The translations under genes were made by a program, and so were the position numbers. The notes beneath the pieces were generated by a model that did not search any database, had not been told where the DNA came from, and saw only the letters and a program-made list of their open reading frames with translations. Shown piece after piece: positions 1 to 5,287 of a stretch of 5,287 bases of DNA (within the stretch, counting starts at the first letter, position 1; the number at the start of each line of letters is the position of its first letter). The stretch comes from Mariprofundaceae bacterium (GTDB lineage: Bacteria; Pseudomonadota; Zetaproteobacteria; Mariprofundales; Mariprofundaceae): contig JALUXN010000314.1 in assembly GCA_027018975.1 (NCBI GenBank), forward strand, positions 1 to 5,287, written 5' to 3'.

Positions 1-17
1 GTAAAACAAAAAGGAAA

Positions 18-94
18 TGGTGCGCGGTACTGGATTCGAACCAGTGACCTCTCGCTTCGGAGGCGAGTGCTCTATCCAGCTGAGCTAACCGCGC
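18..94 (-). tRNA. tRNA-Arg (anticodon CCG)
   Basis: Read on the minus strand, this folds into a complete cloverleaf. The acceptor stem GCGCGGT pairs with ACCGCGC. The D arm is GCTC/GAGC with a GG-containing loop. The anticodon stem CTCGC/GCGAG encloses loop CTCCGAA, giving anticodon CCG, which reads the arginine codon CGG. The T arm ACTGG/CCAGT encloses loop TTCGAAT. The discriminator base is A, and the 3' CCA is encoded (plus-strand TGG at 18-20). Without CCA the molecule is 74 nt, a normal size. Downstream (positions 1-17, minus strand) the transcript would run into a T-rich tract, which fits termination, but the window ends before a full terminator can be judged. All stems pair without mismatches, so the gene looks functional. 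Part of it is repeated 220 bp to the right as a broken copy. Confidence 0.96.
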
Positions 95-114
95 AGGTTT
101 TTGTGACCGTCGGC

Positions 115-142
115 AATCTATTGGTTTCAAATGATAATTCAA
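115..142 (-). promoter_or_regulatory. Possible sigma70-type promoter of the tRNA-Arg gene
   Basis: On the minus strand, TTGAAT (137-142) and TAGATT (115-120) are separated by 16 bp. Each matches four of six consensus bases of the -35 and -10 boxes. A GC-rich stretch (GCCGACGG) follows the -10 box, as in the discriminator of many stable-RNA promoters, and the tRNA 5' end lies about 20 nt downstream. Position and composition fit, but the matches are modest and this is a prediction only. Confidence 0.35.
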
Positions 143-148
143 ACAGGA

Positions 149-245
149 TGGTCACCGCATGGTCACAATTTGGTCACATCACTTTTTTGAGCGTTAACCC
201 AGAATCTATCAACCCACTGATTTGCCTTTACTTTAACATGGTCAC
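149..245 (+). repeat. TGGTCAC heptamer repeats, three phased at 11 bp plus one outlier
   Basis: TGGTCAC occurs at 149-155, 160-166 and 171-177, each start exactly 11 bp after the last, and again at 239-245. An inverted GTGACC lies at 103-108. Short direct repeats at helical spacing beside a tRNA gene are typical of protein-binding iterons, such as the arm-type sites bound by tyrosine recombinases in attachment regions. The repeats and spacing are seen directly. Binding by an integrase, excisionase or regulator is inferred, and no such gene is in the window. Confidence 0.7.
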
Positions 246-264
246 ATGCCCCAATACCCACATA

Positions 265-314
265 TGACCTTTATCTTCGGAGGGCAGTGCTCTATCCAGC
301 TGAGCTAAGGGTGC
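265..314 (-). pseudogene. tRNA-Arg remnant, 5' half only
   Basis: On the minus strand this reads as the first half of a tRNA: acceptor strand GCACCCT, then TA, D arm GCTC...GAGC, the 5' anticodon stem CTGCC and loop CTCCGAA (anticodon CCG). The 3' anticodon strand should be GGCAG but reads GATAA. After a variable-loop-like AGGTCA there is no T arm and no AGGGTGC to close the acceptor stem. Over 45-88 versus 265-308 it aligns with the intact tRNA-Arg at an offset of 220 bp with few mismatches. The acceptor and anticodon stems differ, however, so it comes from a distinct tRNA-Arg gene rather than a simple copy of its neighbour. It cannot make a functional tRNA. It probably marks an integration or recombination junction. 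Confidence 0.85.
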
Positions 315-546
315 ATTAAAAGATTAATTATCAATATGTTAACCATACATCTTGCCACAATAGCCGCCCAAGGGCAAGTGTCGTTGCAGATGCGCGGATT
401 GTAATGAATATTCGCGAAAATGAAACCGCACATATCCGACACCCATGATGATTGGGCACATTGCTGCAGCGCCCGCTCGGCTGGCCGCTTCACAAGTCGC
501 AGCAATCATTTGCACTGATCGGCTTCATCGGAAAGAATCGCACCCA
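315..546. other. Intergenic stretch with no supported gene
   Basis: No open frame here resembles a protein I recognise. The left part (315-350) is A/T rich. There is an 8-bp inverted repeat, ATTGCTGC at 460-467 and GCAGCAAT at 499-506, and overlapping short palindromes GAATATTC and TTCGCGAA at 406-418. None forms a convincing terminator or known RNA element. The promoter of the ypjD-corB unit should lie here, but I see no good -35/-10 pair. Confidence 0.6.
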
Positions 547-600
547 ATGAATATCTATCTTGCAACCATCGATCACCCCAACCACAGAGCATCACTGTGA
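547..600 (+). CDS. Possible 17-codon leader ORF overlapping the ypjD start
   Basis: ATG at 547 opens a frame of 17 codons (MNIYLATIDHPNHRASL) that ends with TGA at 598-600. That stop overlaps the GTG start of the next gene in a GTGA sequence, an arrangement typical of translational coupling. A purine-rich GGAAAG lies 11 bp upstream at 530-535, somewhat far for a ribosome binding site. The downstream gene itself has a weak ribosome binding site, so coupling would make sense. The peptide matches no family I know and carries no run of identical codons that would indicate amino-acid attenuation. It could be chance. Confidence 0.25.
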   Translation: MNIYLATIDHPNHRASL

Positions 601-1433
601 GCGCGTCGATTCTATTTGTCTTGGCCGGCTGCCTGACCCTAGCGGCTGCAGCCATCATCTGGCGCCGTGCGTTGGCGGGGTCGTCGAACGATTCAGCGGC
701 GACAGATCACCAGACATCGAGCAACGCCATTGTCGGCCTGATGTTTCTGGTCATCGTGCTGAATATCTGGGCGGTGCATCTGCTCGGCTCCCTCTCTGAT
801 GCCGGCATCAATTTCACGTTGGCCACCGCCACCGCCATTCTCACGCTTCTGATTCATGTCATCTACACCGCTGGTATTCTGCGCCACGGCATTCAGGGGC
901 TCGGCCTCTTCCTGCTGCCCGGTACCGCCGTGCCGCTGCTGCTTATTCCGATTCTGCCTGAGGCGCACACACCCAACTGGGTGCTCACCGACTCGCTGCT
1001 GGAGACCGGCCACCTGCTCATCTCCATCGTTGCCTACGCTATCCTGACACTGGCAGCGATCCACGCCATTATGCAGATCATGCTGGACCGGGCGTTGAAG
1101 AAGAAACGCCTCTCGCTGCTGGTGCAGTCACTGCCACCGTTGATGGATGTCGAACGCCATATGTTTGCACAGGTGAAAATATCAACCATCTTGATCACCA
1201 TCAGCATCCTGACCGGCCTGACTTGGCAGTGGGTGGAGTACCACCACTTTGCGCTGTTCACGCACAAAGTACTGCTGGCGCTCTTCACGCTATCGCTGCT
1301 GATGACGCTGCAATACAAACGCCGCCACGCCAGCTGGCCGTCGCGCGTCGCCAGCCGGGCGGTGCTAATCTCTTACGTTACGCTGATACTGGCCTACTTC
1401 GGAGTACAGCTGATCGAGTCCCTGATCCACTAA
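597..1433 (+). CDS. ypjD: YpjD-like CcsA/CcmC-family inner membrane protein
   Basis: This 278-residue multipass membrane protein belongs to the cytochrome c assembly (CcsA/CcmC/HemX) superfamily. It has about eight hydrophobic segments, near residues 3-22, 46-65, 73-93, 101-120, 137-160, 194-211, 222-240 and 255-275. Conserved family positions include GHLLISIVAYA (His139), the cytoplasmic stretch LPPLMDVERHMF (179-190) and FTHK (His223). In CcsA-type proteins such histidines ligate heme, so heme binding is plausible here but inferred. The tryptophan-rich WWD motif of true cytochrome c synthases is absent, as in E. coli YpjD (about 263 residues), whose cellular role is poorly defined. GTG 597 is the only start in this frame between an upstream stop (516-518) and the first membrane segment. 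The ribosome binding site is weak (AGAG, 586-589). The gene lies 68 bp upstream of corB, the order seen in E. coli, suggesting co-transcription. Confidence 0.85.
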   Translation: MSASILFVLAGCLTLAAAAIIWRRALAGSSNDSAATDHQTSSNAIVGLMFLVIVLNIWAVHLLGSLSDAGINFTLATATAILTLLIHVIYTAGILRHGIQGLGLFLLPGTAVPLLLIPILPEAHTPNWVLTDSLLETGHLLISIVAYAILTLAAIHAIMQIMLDRALKKKRLSLLVQSLPPLMDVERHMFAQVKISTILITISILTGLTWQWVEYHHFALFTHKVLLALFTLSLLMTLQYKRRHASWPSRVASRAVLISYVTLILAYFGVQLIESLIH

Positions 1434-1501
1434 CCCGGTGCGCCTGTTGACATGAACAAACACCGCGCACCCTTGTGATCCACCACCCATGAGCCCTGTC
1501 C

Positions 1502-2788
1502 ATGCATGACTTCCCCATGGCGCTGGCTGCCGGCACGCTCTTCTTCCTGCTGCTTGTCTCCGCCTTCTTCTCCGGCTCTGAAACCGCGCTGACCCGTGCC
1601 CGCCGCGCCTATCTGCGCGTGCGCAGTGAGCAGGGCAATCGCGGCGCACAACATGCCGAAGCGCTGCTCGACCAGCCGGAGCACATGCTCTCCACCATCC
1701 TGCTCGGCAACAACTTCGTCAACATCGCCGCCTCCTCGCTGGCCACCGCTCTATTTGTCGCCGCATTCGGTCAGGCAGGCATCATCTACGCCACCATCGC
1801 CATGACTGTGGTGGTGCTGATTTTTGCCGAGATCCTGCCGAAAACGATCGCCGTAGCGCATGCCGAGACAATCGCCTGCCGCGTCGCGCCGCCGATGCAC
1901 GCCATCCAGCGGCTACTCAAACCGCTAATCAATGCGCTGATGGCCTGTATTTCGCTGCTCAAGCGTCTCTTTCGCGTCACCGATCAGGCCGAAACACCGC
2001 TCACCCACAAAGAGCTCTCCAGCATGATCGATATGAGTGCGGAGACCGGCGTGCTGGATCGCGCCAGAGAGCAGATGTTGAGCAACAGTCTCAATCTGCA
2101 CGAGGTGGCGGTGAAATCGCTGATGACTCCGCGCCAGCAGATTCGCATGCTCGACGGTAACCAGAGTGTGCAGGCCTGCACTGAGGCGGCATGCGCCGGC
2201 CCCCACTCGCGCTACCCCGTCTATCTCGGCAAGCCGGACAACCTGATCGGCATCGTCCACCTGCGCGATCTGCTCAAACTCTCCACGCCACAGCAGCGCC
2301 TCTGCGATGCGATGATCTGGAAAAATCCCCCCTTCATCCCGACCACCAAAAATGCGCTGGCGCAGCTCTTCGACTTTCAGAGTAACCACCTGCATATGGC
2401 GATTATTGTCGATGAGTTCGGCGATATTGAGGGGCTGATTACGCTGGAGGATATTATCGAGGAGATTGTCGGCGAGATTCACGACGAGTCGGACATTCCA
2501 CCGCAACTCGATATGTGGCCACAACCGGACGGCTCACTGGTCACCGCCGCCACCGTCGCCCTGCACGACATCAATCAGGCGCTCGACAGCGATCTGCCCG
2601 AAGAGAGCGCCACCACCATCGGCGGCCTGATTGTCCATATCCTCGGCGACATCCCTGCCGAACGGCTCTGCCTCTGTATCAATAATGTGCGCGTGGAGGT
2701 GCTCAGCCTGCGCAACAACTGGATCCAGCGCGTCCGCCTGACTCGCATCAAAGCCGACCACATGACCACGAGAGCAGCCACGGAGTAA
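1502..2788 (+). CDS. corB: CorB-type CNNM/CBS-domain membrane protein (HlyC/CorC family)
   Basis: This 428-residue protein has the full architecture of the YfjD/CorB family. A CNNM (DUF21) membrane domain spans residues 5-160, with signatures FFSGSETAL (22-30), LLGNNFVNIAASSLAT (67-82) and FAEILPKTIA (108-117). A CBS pair follows: CBS1 around 205-260 (SLMTPRQQIRMLDGN, SRYPVYLG) and CBS2 around 270-327 (DEFGDIEGLITLEDIIEEIVGEI). The CorC/HlyC transporter-associated domain covers roughly 338-415. Relatives export or exchange Mg2+ (and Co2+) and bind Mg-ATP through the CBS module; that function is taken from the family. ATG 1502 is well fixed: the same frame has a stop at 1490-1492, and only ATG 1517 lies close downstream. 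The ribosome binding site is poor (GAG, 1491-1493), which fits expression together with ypjD. The stop TAA lies in GTAACT, the hexamer that also ends the downstream palindromic elements. Confidence 0.93.
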   Translation: MHDFPMALAAGTLFFLLLVSAFFSGSETALTRARRAYLRVRSEQGNRGAQHAEALLDQPEHMLSTILLGNNFVNIAASSLATALFVAAFGQAGIIYATIAMTVVVLIFAEILPKTIAVAHAETIACRVAPPMHAIQRLLKPLINALMACISLLKRLFRVTDQAETPLTHKELSSMIDMSAETGVLDRAREQMLSNSLNLHEVAVKSLMTPRQQIRMLDGNQSVQACTEAACAGPHSRYPVYLGKPDNLIGIVHLRDLLKLSTPQQRLCDAMIWKNPPFIPTTKNALAQLFDFQSNHLHMAIIVDEFGDIEGLITLEDIIEEIVGEIHDESDIPPQLDMWPQPDGSLVTAATVALHDINQALDSDLPEESATTIGGLIVHILGDIPAERLCLCINNVRVEVLSLRNNWIQRVRLTRIKADHMTTRAATE

Positions 2789-2796
2789 CTCTGTTA

Positions 2797-2814
2797 CATA
2801 CACTGCATACACTG
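2797..2814 (+). repeat. Tandem 9-bp repeat, two copies
   Basis: CATACACTG is repeated head to tail at 2797-2805 and 2806-2814, just after the corB stop. Two short copies can arise by replication slippage, and no function is evident. Confidence 0.7.
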
Positions 2815-2984
2815 CAGGTCGCCGCGGGTTGCGGTGATGCTTGTTGGAAATCAGTACGCAACTATCCAGCTTCATATTGTAACTGTTCAGATCGCCCATG
2901 GATTGTTCGATAGCAAGGCGAACACGCGCAGTGTGCTGCACATGAGCATATTCAGCGCAGCTAGCGGTCAAACCGTGGGATGAG

Positions 2985-2992
2985 CTGAACAG
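2985..2992 (+). repeat. Left 8-bp direct repeat flanking copy B (putative target duplication)
   Basis: CTGAACAG lies immediately before copy B, and the same 8 bp recur immediately after it. Within intact copy A these bases occur once, as part of the right terminal repeat, so the pair looks like a target-site duplication made when copy B inserted. Confidence 0.65.
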
Positions 2993-3113
2993 GTAACTAT
3001 TCAGATCGCCCATGGATTGTTCGATAGCAAGGCGAACACGCGCAGTGTGCTTTTGCACATGAGCATGTTCAACGCAGCTAGCGGGCAAACCGTGGGATGA
3101 GCTGAATAGTTAC
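2993..3113. mobile_element. Inner palindromic MITE-like element (copy B)
   Basis: This 121-bp unit has perfect 12-bp terminal inverted repeats, GTAACTATTCAG (2993-3004) and CTGAATAGTTAC (3102-3113). It matches copy A throughout apart from five substitutions and a 3-nt insertion (TTT) at the hairpin tip, which here reads GTGC-TTTT-GCAC. Beyond the terminal repeats the two arms still match at most positions towards the centre, so either strand could fold into one long imperfect hairpin. It sits inside the right end of copy A. In a junction between convergent genes, such a hairpin in the RNA could stop transcription or protect 3' ends of both corB and proB messages; that role is inferred. Confidence 0.8.
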
Positions 3114-3121
3114 CTGAACAG
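3114..3121 (+). repeat. Right 8-bp direct repeat flanking copy B (putative target duplication)
   Basis: This second CTGAACAG directly follows copy B and continues into TTAC, which completes the right terminal repeat of copy A. See the matching repeat at 2985-2992. Confidence 0.65.
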
Positions 3122-4249
3122 TTACATCAGCACCAGGTTATCGCGGTGGATCAGCGATGAGAAGTCGTGGAAGCCGAGGATGCGCTTGATCTCGCTGCTG
3201 GCGTGGCCCTGAATGCGGCGCACCTCGTCGGCAGTGTAGTTGCACAGGCCGCGCGCGATGACTGTGCTGTCGGCAACAATCTCGACGCAATCACCCTTGT
3301 CGAACACCCCCTGCACATCGGTCACGCCGATCGGCAGCAGGCTGCTGCCCTGCTCGGTCAACGCCCGCGCTGCGCCCGCATCGACATGAATCTGGCCACA
3401 GGGGCGGAGGATCTCCGTGATCCACTGTTTACGCCGCGCCTGACGATCGACGCCGCAGAGAAAGAGTGTGCCGACATCCTCGCCGGCCAATAGGCGTGTC
3501 AATTCGCCCGATTTTTTACCACTAATAATCGCCGCCGTCACACCGGCGCGGGTGGCGATGCGGGCGGCAGCCAATTTGCTCGCCATACCACCGGTGCCGA
3601 ATGAGGAACCGGCATCACCGGCCATCGCCTCATGGCGCTCATCCAGCTGCGCCACCACGCCGATGCGCGTCGCCTCTCGGCTCTCGCCTGGGTCGGCATC
3701 ATAGAGTCCATCGACATCGGTCAGCATCACCAGCAGATCGGCATCGACCACCAGACTCACCAGCGCGCCGAGGCTATCGTTGTCGCCGAACTTGATCTCC
3801 GCCACCACCACGGTGTCATTCTCGTTGACGATCGGCACGACGCCGGCGGAGAAGAGGGTTTCGCTGGTATTGGAGGTATTGAGATAGCGGCGACGATGGC
3901 GCAGGTCATCCTTGGTCAACAGCATCTGCGCCACGCTCTTGCCGTGCCGCTCGAACGCCTGCCCATAGGCGCGCATCAGCTTGGGCTGGCCGATCGCCGC
4001 GGCCGCCTGTTTTTCATGCACAGAGAGTTCGCGATGCAGCCAGTGCATCCGCACCCGCCCCAGCGCTACCGAGCCGGAGGTGACCACCACCACCTGTACA
4101 CCATCGGCCATCAACAGCGCCAGCTCATCGACCAGACGATCGATCACATCCTGACGAATCCCCGTCTCGGCATCGGCGAGCAGCGAACTGCCGACCTTCA
4201 CCACCACGCGGCGTACCCGTTTGAGATCGCTGCGTCCGCTGATCAGCAT
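3122..4249 (-). CDS. proB: Glutamate 5-kinase
   Basis: ProB phosphorylates L-glutamate with ATP to glutamyl 5-phosphate, the first and normally proline-inhibited step of proline synthesis, in the cytoplasm. The 375-residue protein has both expected domains. The amino-acid kinase domain (about 12-265) shows VVVKVGSSLL (15-24), VVVVTSGSVALGR (53-65), the glutamate-site region VPIVNENDTV (138-147) with FGDND (154-158), LTDVDGLYDADP (176-187) and FGTGGMASKL (217-226). The C-terminal PUA domain (about 283-360) includes GSSLLPIGV and the RRIQGHASSEI stretch. Length fits the family (E. coli 367). ATG 4249 overlaps the end of obg by 7 bp, and a GGAG lies 11 nt upstream inside obg, suggesting coupled translation. 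The stop TAA (minus strand, 3122-3124) lies within the terminal inverted repeat of the neighbouring palindromic element. The protein end (IHRDNLVLM) aligns with the usual C-terminus, so the protein is not truncated. Confidence 0.96.
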   Translation of the reverse strand: MLISGRSDLKRVRRVVVKVGSSLLADAETGIRQDVIDRLVDELALLMADGVQVVVVTSGSVALGRVRMHWLHRELSVHEKQAAAAIGQPKLMRAYGQAFERHGKSVAQMLLTKDDLRHRRRYLNTSNTSETLFSAGVVPIVNENDTVVVAEIKFGDNDSLGALVSLVVDADLLVMLTDVDGLYDADPGESREATRIGVVAQLDERHEAMAGDAGSSFGTGGMASKLAAARIATRAGVTAAIISGKKSGELTRLLAGEDVGTLFLCGVDRQARRKQWITEILRPCGQIHVDAGAARALTEQGSSLLPIGVTDVQGVFDKGDCVEIVADSTVIARGLCNYTADEVRRIQGHASSEIKRILGFHDFSSLIHRDNLVLM

Positions 4250-5286
4250 GGCGTATCCGTCTCCGCAGCGCGTTCTGCCACCCGCGCCGCGCGGGCGCTC
4301 AGCACCTGGTCGTAGATGTGGTGGAGCAGCAGTTTCACCCCTTCGCCGCTCACGGCCGAGATGGAGAAGTGGGGCAGGCCGGTCGCTTCTGCCGCCGCCA
4401 GCGCCGCTTGCCGCTCCTCATCGAGCAGCACATCGATTTTATTTAACACCAGAATGCGCGGCTTGCGCCAGAGCGCATCGCCGTAGCTGCGCAGCTCGGT
4501 CTCGATCTCGGCAATCTGTTCGCCGACCGACTTGCCATCCTCGCAGCAGGCATCGACCAGATGCAGCAGCAGGGCGGTGCGCTCGATGTGGCGCAGGAAA
4601 CGGTCGCCCAACCCGCGGCCGGTGTGCGCCCCCTCGATCAGACCGGGAATATCGGCCACCACAAAGCCGTCGCCATCGTCCATAAAGACCTGTCCCAGCT
4701 TCGGCTTCAGAGTGGTGAAGGGGTAATCGGCAATCTTCGGGCGGGCGTTGGAGATGCGGGAGAGCAGCGTCGATTTGCCGGCATTGGGCAGCCCGACGAG
4801 GCCGACATCGGCCATCAGTTTCAGTTCGAGGAAACGGATCCCCTGCTCGCCCTCGGTGCCCGGTTGCGAATAGCGCGGTGCGCGGTTGGTGCTGGTGGCA
4901 AAGCGGGCGTTGCCCAGCCCGCCCTCGCCGCCACGGGCGAGAATATAGCGCTCACCCTCTTCAGAAAGATCGGCGAGCAGGTGGCCGTCCTCATCGCGCA
5001 CCATGGTGCCGATCGGCACCTCCATGACAATATCCTCGCCATTCTTGCCGTGACAGTCCGAACCCATACCGGGCTGGCCATTCTTGGCGATCAGCCGCTT
5101 GCGCAGATAGAGCTCCTGCAGGGTATTTTTGCGTTCGGAGGCGACAAAAATCACATGTCCACCGCGCCCGCCATCGCCGCCATCCGGCCCCCCTTTGGGG
5201 ATATACTTCTCCCGCCGGAACGAGGTGCAACCAGAACCGCCGTTGCCGGCGCGAACTTCAATTTTTACTTCATCAATAAAGCGCAT
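4243..5286 (-). CDS. obgE: Obg/CgtA GTPase
   Basis: This essential ribosome-associated GTPase acts in large-subunit assembly and in stress and growth-rate signalling. The glycine-rich Obg fold occupies residues 1-158, beginning MRFIDEVKIEV and including SFRREKYIPKGGPDGGDGG (22-40). The G domain follows, with G1 GLPNAGKST (165-173), switch threonines in YPFTTLKP (188-195), G3 DIPG (212-215), G4 NKID (282-285) and G5 SAVSG (310-314). At 347 residues it is shorter than E. coli ObgE (390). It ends soon after the G domain, so it lacks the long acidic C-terminal tail and any TGS or OCT domain; many bacterial Obg proteins are equally short. ATG 5286 matches the conserved family N-terminus. Its ribosome binding site and promoter lie beyond the window, where rplU-rpmA are commonly found. 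It overlaps proB by 7 bp. Confidence 0.97.
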   Translation of the reverse strand: MRFIDEVKIEVRAGNGGSGCTSFRREKYIPKGGPDGGDGGRGGHVIFVASERKNTLQELYLRKRLIAKNGQPGMGSDCHGKNGEDIVMEVPIGTMVRDEDGHLLADLSEEGERYILARGGEGGLGNARFATSTNRAPRYSQPGTEGEQGIRFLELKLMADVGLVGLPNAGKSTLLSRISNARPKIADYPFTTLKPKLGQVFMDDGDGFVVADIPGLIEGAHTGRGLGDRFLRHIERTALLLHLVDACCEDGKSVGEQIAEIETELRSYGDALWRKPRILVLNKIDVLLDEERQAALAAAEATGLPHFSISAVSGEGVKLLLHHIYDQVLSARAARVAERAAETDTPC

Positions 5287-5287
5287 G

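Larger units (their letters stand above)
2879..3125. mobile_element. Outer palindromic MITE-like element (copy A), interrupted by copy B
   Basis: Copy A runs from 2879 to 2992 and resumes at 3122-3125, making 118 bp once the inserted copy B and the duplicated 8 bp are removed. Its ends are perfect 12-bp inverted repeats: GTAACTGTTCAG at 2879-2890 and CTGAACAGTTAC at 3114-3125. The interior is a long imperfect palindrome centred on TGTGCTGCACA. It encodes no convincing protein. Small non-coding elements with terminal inverted repeats that fold on themselves are typical of MITEs and ERIC-like intergenic repeats. I do not recognise this sequence as a named family. The right end overlaps the proB stop codon. 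No clear target duplication flanks copy A. Confidence 0.75.

Noticed and set aside
67..267. A 66-codon plus-strand open frame across the iteron region.
   Set aside because: It starts inside the tRNA gene on the opposite strand, resembles no family and covers the TGGTCAC repeats.
305..505. A 66-codon minus-strand open frame right of the tRNA remnant.
   Set aside because: No recognisable family, and its end overlaps the tRNA remnant. Composition looks like non-coding DNA.
460..506. Riboswitch or attenuator based on the inverted repeat ATTGCTGC/GCAGCAAT.
   Set aside because: An 8-bp repeat with a 31-nt loop, no T run and no recognisable aptamer is not enough.
510..538. Sigma70 promoter for ypjD (TTGCAC, 17 bp, AAGAAT).
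   Set aside because: The -35 box matches only three consensus bases and the -10 lacks its first T. This is no better than chance.
2822..2834. Rho-independent terminator after corB (CCGC-GGGTT-GCGG).
   Set aside because: The stem is only 4 bp and no T run follows.
2534..3088. A 184-codon minus-strand open frame with a repeated peptide (RVRLAIEQSMGDLNSY twice).
   Set aside because: It runs through both palindromic element copies and then antisense through the end of corB. The peptide repeat simply reflects the DNA repeat.
2879..3125. CRISPR array or tandem satellite.
   Set aside because: There are only two units of about 115 bp with no spacers, and the terminal inverted repeats and flanking duplication fit nested mobile elements better.
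3632..4315. A 227-codon plus-strand open frame.
   Set aside because: It is wholly antisense to proB and the end of obg. Its histidine-rich product mirrors the codon usage of those genes.

Overview
The window looks like chromosomal DNA of a Gram-negative proteobacterium. The protein families and gene neighbourhoods (ypjD next to corB, obg next to proB) are those common in Gammaproteobacteria and relatives. The genes are G+C rich, with denser A/T stretches in the left intergenic region. I cannot name the species; another proteobacterial class, such as the Zetaproteobacteria, is not excluded.

Left end (1-596): an intact tRNA-Arg(CCG) gene lies on the minus strand (18-94) with an encoded CCA end. 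It is followed by a gene-free stretch with three TGGTCAC heptamers spaced exactly 11 bp apart and a fourth further on. A tRNA-Arg remnant (265-314) then keeps only the 5' half of the molecule. This resembles the junction of a tRNA-targeting integrative element whose integrase is absent from the window, or the scar of one. The rest, to 596, holds no convincing gene apart from a possible 17-codon leader ORF overlapping the ypjD start.

Middle (597-2788): two plus-strand genes probably form one transcription unit. They are a YpjD/CcsA-family multipass membrane protein (597-1433) and a CorB-type CNNM/CBS-domain membrane protein (1502-2788), the same pair and order as E. coli ypjD-yfjD.

Convergent junction (2789-3121): this is the most unusual part. 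It carries two nearly identical copies of a palindromic, MITE-like element of about 120 bp. Each copy has 12-bp perfect terminal inverted repeats and folds on itself along almost its whole length. One copy sits inside the right end of the other and is flanked by an 8-bp direct repeat, as expected for nested transposition. The outer terminal repeat overlaps the proB stop codon.

Right end (3122-5286): on the minus strand, obg (ribosome-associated GTPase) and proB (glutamate 5-kinase, first step of proline synthesis) overlap by 7 bp and are probably translationally coupled. The obg start codon is at the last bases of the window, so its promoter and the usual rplU-rpmA neighbours would lie outside.
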